A stretch of 64,000 nucleotides of DNA from Sphingomonas aurea. Its GTDB lineage: Bacteria; Pseudomonadota; Alphaproteobacteria; Sphingomonadales; Sphingomonadaceae. The notes under the pieces were generated by a model. It searched no databases. It had not been told where the DNA came from and saw only the letters and a list, made by a program, of their open reading frames with translations. Within the stretch, counting starts at the first letter, position 1. Each line of letters opens with the position of its first letter. The stretch spans positions 1,054,001 to 1,118,000 of the forward strand of contig NZ_JAUUDS010000001.1 in the NCBI RefSeq assembly GCF_030678875.1, written 5' to 3'. Of the stretch, positions 35,664-43,285 are shown piece by piece. The translations under genes and the position numbers were made by a program.

Positions 35664-36517
35664 CCCAGCAGCGTCCGAGCGAAGTCCCTGATCGCCGGGC
35701 CGATATCCTCCCGGTCCAGGGCGAGCGCCAGATTGGCCTGGATATACCCCGCCTTGTCGCCGCAGTCGTAGCGCTGCCCGTCGAAGGTGAAGCCGTGGAA
35801 CGCCTGACGCCCGATCAGCTTGGCCATCGCGTCGGTCAGTTGGATCTCGCCGCCCGCTCCCGGCTCCTGCGCGTTGAGGATCTGCATGACCTCAGGCTGA
35901 AGGATATAGCGGCCGGGGATCATCAGGTTGGACGGCGCCTTGCCCTTAGGCTTCTCGACCAGCGCCACCACCTCGGTCAGGCGGCCGTCCTGCCGGCCGG
36001 GCGAGATGATGCCGTATTTGTCGGTTTCGCTGTCCGGCACCTCCAGCGCCCCGATCACGTTGCCGCCGACCTGCTCGTACGCTTCGACCATCTGCTTCAG
36101 GAAGCCACCGACCATCAGTTCGTCGGGCAGCAGCACGGCGAACGGCTCATCGCCGACGATCTCGCGCGCGCACCAGACCGCGTGGCCCAGGCCCAACGGC
36201 TCCTGCTGGCGGACATAGACCGGGCTGCCGGGCTTCTGCCGGATGCCCTCGATCAGGTGCATCGACTTGCCGCGCGCGGCCATCGTCGCCTCCAGTTCGT
36301 AGGAGACGTCGAAATGATCCTCCAGCGCCCCCTTTCCGCGGCCGGTGACGAAGATGATCTGCTCGATCCCTGCTTCCAGCGCCTCTTCGACGGCATACTG
36401 GATCAGCGGCTTGTCGACGACGGTCAGCATCTCCTTGGGCATCGACTTGGTCGCAGGCAGGAAGCGCGTGCCCAGCCCAGCTACGGGAAACACCGCCTTA
36501 CGCACCCGCTTCGTCAT
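35660..36517 (-). CDS. galU: UTP--glucose-1-phosphate uridylyltransferase
   Basis: A 285-residue nucleotidyltransferase. It has the signature VAGLGTRFLPATKSMPKEML, the sugar-binding EKPKGKAPSNLMIPGRYIL and FDGQRYDCGDKAGY. It makes UDP-glucose, the parent of UDP-glucuronate and glucosyl donors. It is the first gene of a two-gene operon with the epimerase and is divergent from wecB by 56 bp. Confidence 0.95.
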   Translation of the reverse strand: MTKRVRKAVFPVAGLGTRFLPATKSMPKEMLTVVDKPLIQYAVEEALEAGIEQIIFVTGRGKGALEDHFDVSYELEATMAARGKSMHLIEGIRQKPGSPVYVRQQEPLGLGHAVWCAREIVGDEPFAVLLPDELMVGGFLKQMVEAYEQVGGNVIGALEVPDSETDKYGIISPGRQDGRLTEVVALVEKPKGKAPSNLMIPGRYILQPEVMQILNAQEPGAGGEIQLTDAMAKLIGRQAFHGFTFDGQRYDCGDKAGYIQANLALALDREDIGPAIRDFARTLLG

Positions 36518-36573
36518 GATTAAGCCGCCTGTCGAAATTTCAGTCGACGGCGCTTATCCGGAGCCCAGCCCTT

Positions 36574-37692
36574 ATGCAATTGAAGCGCGTGCTCGTCGTT
36601 GTCGGAACGCGTCCGGAAACGATCAAGCTGTTCCCGGTGATCCACGCGCTGCAAGCCTGCCCCGCGCTGGACGTCGTCACCTGCACCACCGGCCAGCATC
36701 GCGAGATGGTCGATCAGGTCCTCGCCATGGCGGCGATCCGGCCGGCGGTCGACCTGGCGATCCCGGCAGGGCTGGCGCTCGACCGGCTGAGCGCGGCGCT
36801 GATGGTCGCGCTCGGCGAGGCGCTGGATCGCGTCAGGCCCGACCTGATCGTCGTGCAGGGCGACACCGTCTCGGCGATGACGGCGGCGCTCGCAGCCCTG
36901 TACCGCCACATTCCGGTCGCGCATGTCGAGGCGGGGCTGCGGTCCGGGTCGCTGCACGATCCCTGTCCGGAAGAGGGCTACCGCAGGATCATCACCGCCC
37001 TGTCGACGCTCCACTTCGCCCCCACCGCTGCCGCCGCGGAGACATTGCGACACGAAAACGTGCGGGGCGCCGTGCACCTGACGGGCAACACCGTCATCGA
37101 CGCGCTCGCCGCGATCCATCGCGGCCTGGATCCAAGCGACGCGCGGACTGCCGAACTGCGCGGGGTGCTGGCGCGCTTCGGCGGCCTCAAGCTCGTCTTC
37201 ACCACGGTCCATCGGCGGGAGAGCATCGCCGCACTGGACGGGATCGCGCGGGCGCTGCGACGGATCGCCGATCGGGGCGATGCGGCCATCCTGCTGCCGG
37301 TGCATCCCAACCCGGCAGTCGGCGCCGTCATCCGGGCCGAGCTTGGCAGCCATCCCAACATCGCCTTGACCGAGCCGCTCGATTATCCGAATGCGGTTAA
37401 CGCCTTGTCGACGTGTGACCTCGTGCTCACGGACTCCGGCGGCCTTCAGGAGGAAGCACCGTTCTTTGGCAAACCCGTGCTCGTCATGCGCGACACCACG
37501 GAGCGGCCCGAGGGTATTGCGGCCGGCACCGCGAAGCTGGTCGGAACCGGTGAGGACGGGATCGTCGCCGCGACCGCCGCGCTGCTCGATTCGCCGGCCC
37601 GCATGGCAGCGATGGCGATGCGTCACCTGCCCTACGGAACCGGCGAGGCAAGCGGGCGTATCGCCAGCCTGATCGACGCGTTTCTGCGGTAA
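36574..37692 (+). CDS. wecB: UDP-N-acetylglucosamine 2-epimerase (non-hydrolysing)
   Basis: A 372-residue GT-B fold epimerase. Motifs are VGTRPETIKLFPVI, TGQHREMVDQVL, VQGDTVSAM, HVEAGLRSGSLHDPCPEEGYR, TVHRRES, LTDSGGLQEEAPFFGKPVLVMRDTTERPEG. It interconverts UDP-GlcNAc and UDP-ManNAc for surface polysaccharide. It is divergent from galU, so three nucleotide-sugar genes share one control region. A phosphoesterase follows 51 bp later. Confidence 0.95.
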   Translation: MQLKRVLVVVGTRPETIKLFPVIHALQACPALDVVTCTTGQHREMVDQVLAMAAIRPAVDLAIPAGLALDRLSAALMVALGEALDRVRPDLIVVQGDTVSAMTAALAALYRHIPVAHVEAGLRSGSLHDPCPEEGYRRIITALSTLHFAPTAAAAETLRHENVRGAVHLTGNTVIDALAAIHRGLDPSDARTAELRGVLARFGGLKLVFTTVHRRESIAALDGIARALRRIADRGDAAILLPVHPNPAVGAVIRAELGSHPNIALTEPLDYPNAVNALSTCDLVLTDSGGLQEEAPFFGKPVLVMRDTTERPEGIAAGTAKLVGTGEDGIVAATAALLDSPARMAAMAMRHLPYGTGEASGRIASLIDAFLR

Positions 37693-37743
37693 CCGCCGCC
37701 CGCCGCGGATCTGTCACCCGGCGACTTCCTGGACTGTCCGACG

Positions 37744-38508
37744 ATGTTGAAGAAGATCTTTGCCGCCCGCTCGAAGACGACGGGGCCTTCCGTTCCGCCG
37801 GGCGAGCGCGTCTATGCGGTCGGCGACATCCATGGCTGCGTGGTCGAGCTTGACGACCTGCTCGGCCAGATCGAGCGGGACGATGCCGCGCGCGGGCCGG
37901 CGGACACGACCATCGTGTTCCTGGGCGATTTCGTCGATCGCGGGCCATCGTCCGCGCAGGTGATCGACCGCTTGCTGGCGCTGCGGCAGCGACGGCCGAA
38001 CACCCGCTTCCTGATCGGCAATCACGAGGAGTTGTTCATCGACGCGCTCGCCGGCGAGGACAAGCCGCTGCGCCTGTTCACCCGGGTCGGAGGGCGCGAG
38101 ACGGTGCTGAGCTACGGCATGACGCCCACAGCGTATGACGAGGCGGACTATGACGTGCTGCTCGCAGAGATGCAGGCGCGGGTGCCGGCAACGCACCGCG
38201 TCTTTCTGGAGTCGCTGGAGAATATGGTGGTGAAGGGCGACTATGCCTTCGTCCATGCCGGCATTCATCCCGACACGGCCCTGGAGGACCAGCGCCCGCG
38301 CGACCTGCGCTGGATCCGCGAGCCGTTCCTGTCGCACCGCAAGCCGCTGGAGAAACTGATCGTCCACGGCCACACCATCGTCGAGACCGCGACGCCCGGC
38401 CCGGTACGGTTCCCGATCGACACCGGCGCCTATCTGACCGGGGTCCTGACCGCGCTGGGGCTGGAGGGCGATCGGCACTGGCTGTTGCAGACGGCGCCGC
38501 GGGGGTGA
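37744..38508 (+). CDS. Serine/threonine-protein-phosphatase-like metallophosphoesterase
   Basis: A 254-residue PPP-type calcineurin-like enzyme. The metal-site motifs are AVGDIHGC, LGDFVDRGPSS, IGNHEELF, VHAGIHPD and HGHTIVE. It may remove phosphate from proteins or from dinucleoside polyphosphates (ApaH-like); these proteins are often labelled serine/threonine protein phosphatase 1. It probably shares a transcript with wecB. Confidence 0.88.
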   Translation: MLKKIFAARSKTTGPSVPPGERVYAVGDIHGCVVELDDLLGQIERDDAARGPADTTIVFLGDFVDRGPSSAQVIDRLLALRQRRPNTRFLIGNHEELFIDALAGEDKPLRLFTRVGGRETVLSYGMTPTAYDEADYDVLLAEMQARVPATHRVFLESLENMVVKGDYAFVHAGIHPDTALEDQRPRDLRWIREPFLSHRKPLEKLIVHGHTIVETATPGPVRFPIDTGAYLTGVLTALGLEGDRHWLLQTAPRG

Positions 38509-38574
38509 CCTGATCCGTCACCAGTGCAGACCGGAATCTGGTTTGAATTACGATCTATCGGAGTTTGACCGCCT

Positions 38575-38671
38575 CCGCGGCGAAGGCCGGGGTCCAGTCG
38601 GGGGACACTGATGACGAGCGTCGCACTTCGTCCGATCAGCCTATCCATCTGGGCCCCGACCTTCGCCGGGG
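38575..38671. repeat. Second inverted REP-like pair
   Basis: Elements at 38575-38597 and 38649-38671 are reverse complements at 20 of 23 positions (core CCCCGRCCTTCGCCG). They have the same arrangement as the pair at 8532-8625, with a related CTGG start but a different core. They lie in the 222-bp gap between the convergent phosphoesterase and FKBP genes. Confidence 0.7.
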
Positions 38672-38730
38672 AGGTAAAAGAGCTGGTTCAGACCAGGTGG
38701 ATCAGACGCTCATCTTCGACCTCAGGCGCA

Positions 38731-39303
38731 TCAGCGCCCGCCAGGCGCCCCGCCGGGAGCCGCGCCGCCAGGGGCGCCACCCATCATCATCTGCTGCTGC
38801 ATCTGCATCTGGCGGACCTGCTCCTCGGGCAGGAAGTCGACCAGCTCGACATCGAACACCAGCGTCGAGTTCGCCGGGATCGGCCCCGTCGCCTTGTCGC
38901 CGTAGCCAAGCGCGGGCTTCAGCCAGATGCGGTACTTCGCGCCCTTGGGCATCAGCTTCAGCGCCTCGGAGAAGCCGGGCACGACGCCGGCGACCGGCAT
39001 CGGCGTCGGCTGCTGCGACTTGTCGAAGGTGGTGCCGTTGAGGAGCTTGCCCTCGTAATTGACCAGCGCGACGTCGGCGTCGGTCGGCTTGGGGCCGTTC
39101 GCCACGCCCTTTTCCAGCACCTTGTACTGGAGGCCAGAGGCGGTGGTCACGACGCCGCGCGCCCGCGCGTTGCGGGTCATGAAGTCGTCGCCCTGCCGCG
39201 CCAGCGCCACCGCGGCGATCGCCGCCAGTGCCAGGCCGATCCACAGATAGACGAGGTAGCTGCGCTTCACCGGCTGAAGCGGAACGGCGGTGACGGTCGA
39301 CAT
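38731..39303 (-). CDS. FKBP-type peptidyl-prolyl cis-trans isomerase, membrane-anchored
   Basis: A 190-residue protein with an N-terminal membrane helix (about 20-36, YLVYLWIGLALAAIAAVAL) and an FKBP domain. The domain has TTASGLQYKVLEKG, ADVALVNYEGKLLNGTTFDKS, VVPGFSEALKLMPKGAKYRIWL and PANSTLVFDVELVDFL. The tail is unusual: a Gln/Met-rich stretch followed by GGAPGG repeats, probably disordered. It folds exported proteins in the periplasm. The start is at MSTVTAVP (39303); 15 further residues upstream are non-conserved. Confidence 0.9.
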   Translation of the reverse strand: MSTVTAVPLQPVKRSYLVYLWIGLALAAIAAVALARQGDDFMTRNARARGVVTTASGLQYKVLEKGVANGPKPTDADVALVNYEGKLLNGTTFDKSQQPTPMPVAGVVPGFSEALKLMPKGAKYRIWLKPALGYGDKATGPIPANSTLVFDVELVDFLPEEQVRQMQMQQQMMMGGAPGGAAPGGAPGGR

Positions 39304-39400
39304 AGGCAGGGCACCTGGAGTTCGGGGTGCCGGCCCGGTCGCCGCCACCGGTCAGAAGTCATCGAAAGTCACACCGGCGAAGGATCGCAGCGGTGCGAAG

Positions 39401-39422
39401 GGCGGCGGGCTTCCCCGCCGCC
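39401..39422. terminator. GC-rich hairpin after rpsU
   Basis: GGCGGCGGG (39401-39409) pairs with CCCGCCGCC (39414-39422) over a 4-nt loop. It lies 10 bp beyond the rpsU stop on the minus strand. No T-run follows, so it may be a pause, a stabiliser or a factor-dependent terminator. Confidence 0.45.
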
Positions 39423-39431
39423 GACCGGTAT

Positions 39432-39638
39432 TTACCGGGCGCCGTCGCGCTCGGCGCGCTTGCGCTCCAGCTTGCGGGCGCGGCGCACGGCAGCGGCACG
39501 CTCACGCGCGCGCTTCTCCGACGGCTTCTCGTAGTGACGGCGCAGCTTCATCTCGCGATACACGCCCTCGCGCTGCAGCTTCTTCTTGAGCGCGCGCAGG
39601 GCCTGGTCGACGTTGTTGTCGCGAACGATGATCTGCAT
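39432..39638 (-). CDS. rpsU: 30S ribosomal protein S21
   Basis: A 68-residue basic protein starting [20 protein letters not shown], with [19 protein letters not shown] in the middle. Both are typical of S21, which helps translation initiation on the 30S subunit. The start is at MQIIV rather than the in-frame TTG three codons upstream. It faces away from the response regulator at 39885. Confidence 0.95.
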   Translation of the reverse strand: MQIIVRDNNVDQALRALKKKLQREGVYREMKLRRHYEKPSEKRARERAAAVRRARKLERKRAERDGAR

Positions 39639-39884
39639 AAAACCCAACCAACTCCGGCAAAATAACGATAGCGGCGCGAAATGATCCGCGCCGTTAGAAT
39701 GGCCCGCCTACCAGCACGCCCGCCGTTACGCAACCCCGCGGACGACCGGCCGGTCCAGCCCGACGCCGATCGGGTGTGGCATGGCTGCCACAGCGAGCGG
39801 CCAATCGGCAAATGTTGCAGCGGTGCAATGCGAGCGATACCCAGCGCCGCCACCCTGGCTTCCATGCTACAGCCGATCGAGATC

Positions 39885-40631
39885 ATGGATCTGGAAACCC
39901 GCCTTCTGATCGTCGACGACGATCCCGGTATCCGCGAGCTGACCGCGCAGTTCCTGGTCGCGCACGGCTATGTCGTCGACACGGCGGAGGACGGGGTGGC
40001 GATGCGCGCCGCGCTGACCCGCCACGAATATGCGCTGATCGTGCTCGACGTGATGATGCCGGGCGAAGACGGGCTGGCGATCCTCCGCTCGCTCGACCGC
40101 GCCACCGCGCCGGCGGTCATCATCCTGTCGGTGATCGGCGAGGAGGTCGACCGGATCGTGGGGCTCGAGATGGGCGCGGACGATTATGTCGCCAAACCCG
40201 CCAACCCGCGCGAGTTGCTGGCACGGGTCCGCTCCGTCCTGCGCCGGCGTGGCGAGCGTCCCCAGTCGGGGCCGCGGCTGGCGACGGTCGGCGGCAATGC
40301 CGTCCGCGTCTATCAGCGCTTCGCCGGCTGGCGGCTCGACCCGCAGGGGCGGCAGCTGATCGATCCGGAGGAGGTCGTCATCAACCTGTCCGACGGCGAG
40401 TTCCGGCTGCTGATGACCTTCGTCGACCACCCCTTGCGCGTGTTGACCCGCGACTTCCTCCTCGATCATTCGCGCGGGCCCAATGCCGAGCATTTCGACC
40501 GCGCGATCGACGTGCAGGTCAGCCGCCTGCGCCGCAAGCTGTCGGGCGACGGCGGGCGGACCGGCGACGAGCTGATCCGCACGATCCGCAACGAGGGCTA
40601 TATGTTCGCGGCCGATGTCGAGACGCGCTGA
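39885..40631 (+). CDS. OmpR-family response regulator
   Basis: A 248-residue regulator. The receiver has IVDDDPGIREL, Asp55 in VLDVMMPGEDG and Lys in DDYVAKPANPRELLARV. The effector winged helix has LSDGEFRLLMTFVDHP, RAIDVQVSRLRRKL and IRTIRNEGYMFAADV. The extended linker with YQRFAGWRLDPQGRQL is typical of the OmpR subgroup. The start at ATG 39885 (MDLETRLL) is chosen for the fold; ATG 39864 is possible. It overlaps the kinase by 17 bp. Confidence 0.9.
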   Translation: MDLETRLLIVDDDPGIRELTAQFLVAHGYVVDTAEDGVAMRAALTRHEYALIVLDVMMPGEDGLAILRSLDRATAPAVIILSVIGEEVDRIVGLEMGADDYVAKPANPRELLARVRSVLRRRGERPQSGPRLATVGGNAVRVYQRFAGWRLDPQGRQLIDPEEVVINLSDGEFRLLMTFVDHPLRVLTRDFLLDHSRGPNAEHFDRAIDVQVSRLRRKLSGDGGRTGDELIRTIRNEGYMFAADVETR

Positions 40632-41946
40632 AACCCTGGGCGGAAACGCGCGAAAGAGCGCGCTTCCGGGCGGCGGCGGCCCGCGCGCGCACTCGATCGC
40701 CTGGCCGATCTTCGCGCTCGTCATCGCATCGGTGGTGCTCGGCACGACGGTGGTGTTCTTCGTCACCTTCAACGGACCGCCGCCGGGCAATATCCGCAGT
40801 CGCGAGGCGGCGGTGGCGACCATGCTGCGCACCGGCAAACCGCCATCCGATCCGGGCGGGCGGATGCTGGCGTTCCGGACGGACGAGGCCCTGCCCGCGC
40901 CCGACCAGCCGTTTCGCCCCGATCCGGCAGCGCGGCGCACGCTGTCGCGGCTGCTGGACGTCCCGCTGGACCAGGTCGTCGCCTGGTCGATGCGCCCCGA
41001 TCCCGACCGGTCGGGCTTTGGCCGGGATTTCATACTCGCCTGGCATCCGAACGGGCGCGGGCCGTGGCGGATCGTCGAGACGCCGCGCCCCCTGCTCGCG
41101 CCGTGGCACCTGAAGACGCTGACGGCGATGCTCCTCGCGATCCTGGCGCTTGCCCTGCCCGCCTGGATCATCGCCCGCGCCATATCCCGCCCGGTGCGGG
41201 CGGTGGCGCGGGCGGCACGGGAGGCGCGCGCCGGCGCCGCGCTGCCGCCGCTGCCGGTCGGCGGATCGAGCGAGGTGCGCGACCTGTCACGCGCGGTCGC
41301 GGCGATGCACGCCCGCCTCGCCGCCCATGCCGAGGGGCGCACGACCATGCTGGCGGCGATCGCGCACGATCTGGGCACCCCCCTCTCCCGCCTCGCATTC
41401 CGGGTCGAGCAGCTGCCCGACGCCGCGCGCGAGCGGGCCGCGGCCGACATCGCCGAGATGCGCGCGATGATCGCCGCCGCCCTGTCCTTCGCACGCGACG
41501 AGAATGCCGATATGTCGGCGCGGATCGAACTCGGCAGCCTGCTCGACAGCCTGGTCGAGGACATGCGCGAGGCGGGCGCCGTCACCCTGCGCGATGCCGG
41601 ACCACGCGCGGTGGTGCGCGGCGATTCGGGCTCGCTGCGCCGGCTGTTCGCCAACCTGGTCGAGAATGCGATCCGCTACGGCGATCGTGCCGAGATCGGC
41701 TGGCGGATCGTCGGCCGCGAGGTGGAGGTGACGATCGACGATCACGGCCCCGGCGTCGACCCGGCCACGGTCGAGCGGCTGTTCGAGCCGTTCGTCCGCG
41801 GCGACCCGTCGCGCAACCGCGCGACCGGCGGCACCGGACTGGGGCTGGCGATCGTCCGGTCGATCGCGGCGCGGCACAGTGGCGAGGTGGTGCTGGGCAA
41901 CGGCGCCACCGGGGCGCAGGCGCGGGTGACGCTGCCGCTGGCATGA
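40615..41946 (+). CDS. EnvZ-like sensor histidine kinase
   Basis: A 443-residue kinase with two membrane helices (about 30-50 and 162-185) around a periplasmic domain of about 110 residues. A HAMP domain follows (ISRPVRAVARAAREA), then His251 in AIAHDLGTPLSRLAFRVEQLP and an HATPase domain (NLVENAIRYG, DDHGPGVDP, GGTGLGLAIVRS). The phospho-site and partner type resemble EnvZ/OmpR. The signal is unknown. The start overlaps the response regulator 3' end, so expression is coupled. Confidence 0.91.
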   Translation: MSRRAETLGGNARKSALPGGGGPRAHSIAWPIFALVIASVVLGTTVVFFVTFNGPPPGNIRSREAAVATMLRTGKPPSDPGGRMLAFRTDEALPAPDQPFRPDPAARRTLSRLLDVPLDQVVAWSMRPDPDRSGFGRDFILAWHPNGRGPWRIVETPRPLLAPWHLKTLTAMLLAILALALPAWIIARAISRPVRAVARAAREARAGAALPPLPVGGSSEVRDLSRAVAAMHARLAAHAEGRTTMLAAIAHDLGTPLSRLAFRVEQLPDAARERAAADIAEMRAMIAAALSFARDENADMSARIELGSLLDSLVEDMREAGAVTLRDAGPRAVVRGDSGSLRRLFANLVENAIRYGDRAEIGWRIVGREVEVTIDDHGPGVDPATVERLFEPFVRGDPSRNRATGGTGLGLAIVRSIAARHSGEVVLGNGATGAQARVTLPLA

Positions 41947-42013
41947 CGGGATTGTCAGCCGCGGAGCGTCCAACTACACGCCGGCGATCGACAAGAGCGT
42001 CCGGGAAGCCGCG

Positions 42014-42157
42014 TTGGAACTACGACTGATAGTGGCCTATGGCCTGATCGGGGTCATTGTGCTGGCCGCCGCGATCACCACGGTGGTCGTGTCGCGCAAG
42101 CGCGCCGCGCGTCGTCGCCGGCTGCGCGGGATCAAGGACTACCCCTCCGCTTCCTGA
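42014..42157 (+). CDS. Possible 47-residue single-span membrane peptide
   Basis: A short open frame, starting at TTG 42014, that reads a hydrophobic helix (LIVAYGLIGVIVLAAAITTVVV) followed by a basic tail (SRKRAARRRRLRG) and IKDYPSAS. The helix-plus-positive-tail layout is what a real small inner-membrane protein looks like, in a stretch with no other gene. There is no ATG and no good ribosome site; a GTG at 42032 is an alternative. It lies 67 bp after the histidine kinase and could be co-transcribed. Support is limited to composition. Confidence 0.35.
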   Translation: MELRLIVAYGLIGVIVLAAAITTVVVSRKRAARRRRLRGIKDYPSAS

Positions 42158-42244
42158 CATTTTTGGTAATATTACGTCAGCTGCACGACATATCGCGGCA
42201 AGACGCCGCCGCCATAAGCTCCCCGACATCACCGGGGAACTGCA

Positions 42245-43165
42245 ATGACCGACCTTAATCTTCAGGAGCCGCCGCACGGCCACGGGCTGGCCGATGACCT
42301 GCCGCTGATCGCGGCGCAGGTCGCGCGCCGCCGTGCGCTGAAATGGTTCGCCGGTGCCGGCACCGCCGCATTGGTCGCGGGATGCGGCGGCAGCGACGGC
42401 GATGCCTCGGCCAGCGTCGACGTGGTTACCGGCGCGACGCCGACGCCTACCGCGACCGCCACGCCCACCCCGACCGCCACGGCGACCCCGACGCCGACCG
42501 CCACTACCGGCTGCGTCCTGGATCCGACCGAGACGAACGGACCCTACCCGGCGGACGGCACCAACACCTCCAGCGGCTCCACCTCCAACGCGCTGACCGC
42601 CAGCGGGATCGTGCGCAGCGACATCCGCTCCAGCTTCCTGGGCACGACGACGGTGGCAGGCGGCGTCAAGCTGACGCTGACGCTGACGGTCGTCAACGTG
42701 AACGCCAGCTGCGCACCGCTGGCCGGCTATGCGGTCTATATCTGGTGCTGCGACCGCAGCGGCAACTACTCGCTCTACACCGCCGCGAACGAGAGTTACC
42801 TGCGCGGCATCCAGGTGACCGACGCGAACGGCCAGGTCACCTTCACCCTGGTCTATCCGGGCTGCTATTCCGGCCGCTGGCCGCACATCCATTTCGAGGT
42901 TTTCTCCAGCCTGTCGACCGCGACCAGCGGCCGCTACGCCGCGCTGGTCTCGCAGCTCGCCATGCCGCAGGCGGCCAGCACCGCGGTCTATGCGGACACG
43001 ACCACCTACCCCTCCAGTGCGTCGAACCTCGCCCGCATCACCCTGTCGAGCGATAATGTCTTCGGCGACAATACCGCGGCGCAGATCGCCCAGCAGACGC
43101 CGACCATCACCGGCAGCGTCAGCGAGGGCTATACCGCCACGGCCCTGATCGGCCTCGCGCGGTAG
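42245..43165 (+). CDS. Intradiol ring-cleavage dioxygenase-like lipoprotein
   Basis: A 306-residue protein. An RRRALKWFAGAGTAALVAGC leader suggests Tat export and lipidation. A Thr/Pro linker follows (about residues 65-88), then a protocatechuate-dioxygenase-like beta-sandwich: YIWCCDRSGNYSLY, YLRGIQVTDANGQVTFTLVYPGCYSGRWPHIHFEV (quoted here as adjacent parts). The Fe(III) ligand set is intact (Tyr in GNYS, Tyr in PGCY, both His in HIH). Classical enzymes cleave catechols in the cytosol; this one would work in the periplasm or at the surface, and its substrate is unknown. Confidence 0.82.
   Translation: MTDLNLQEPPHGHGLADDLPLIAAQVARRRALKWFAGAGTAALVAGCGGSDGDASASVDVVTGATPTPTATATPTPTATATPTPTATTGCVLDPTETNGPYPADGTNTSSGSTSNALTASGIVRSDIRSSFLGTTTVAGGVKLTLTLTVVNVNASCAPLAGYAVYIWCCDRSGNYSLYTAANESYLRGIQVTDANGQVTFTLVYPGCYSGRWPHIHFEVFSSLSTATSGRYAALVSQLAMPQAASTAVYADTTTYPSSASNLARITLSSDNVFGDNTAAQIAQQTPTITGSVSEGYTATALIGLAR
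42437..42508 (+). repeat. In-frame 24-bp tandem repeat encoding Thr/Pro/Ala linker
   Basis: Three 24-bp units (42437-42460, 42461-42484, 42485-42508) encode TPTPTATA, TPTPTATA and TPTPTATT. They form a flexible spacer between the lipid anchor and the dioxygenase domain. Such repeats can vary in copy number by slippage. Confidence 0.9.
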
Positions 43166-43212
43166 GCGCGCCGGGCCCACGAGACGCGCGGCGCCCCCCC
43201 TGTCGCCGCGCG

Positions 43213-43243
43213 GCCCCGGCCGGACCTCCCATCCGGCCGGGGC
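43213..43243 (+). terminator. GC-rich hairpin between dioxygenase and cysS
   Basis: An 11-bp perfect stem GCCCCGGCCGG/CCGGCCGGGGC (43213-43223 and 43233-43243) with a 9-nt loop lies about 50 bp after the dioxygenase stop and 43 bp before cysS. The following bases are CTCCCCCTT, not a T-run, so it is a possible terminator only. Confidence 0.5.
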
Positions 43244-43285
43244 TCCCCCTTGGCGGCGCGTGCCGGTGTCCGTAAGGCTCCCGGC

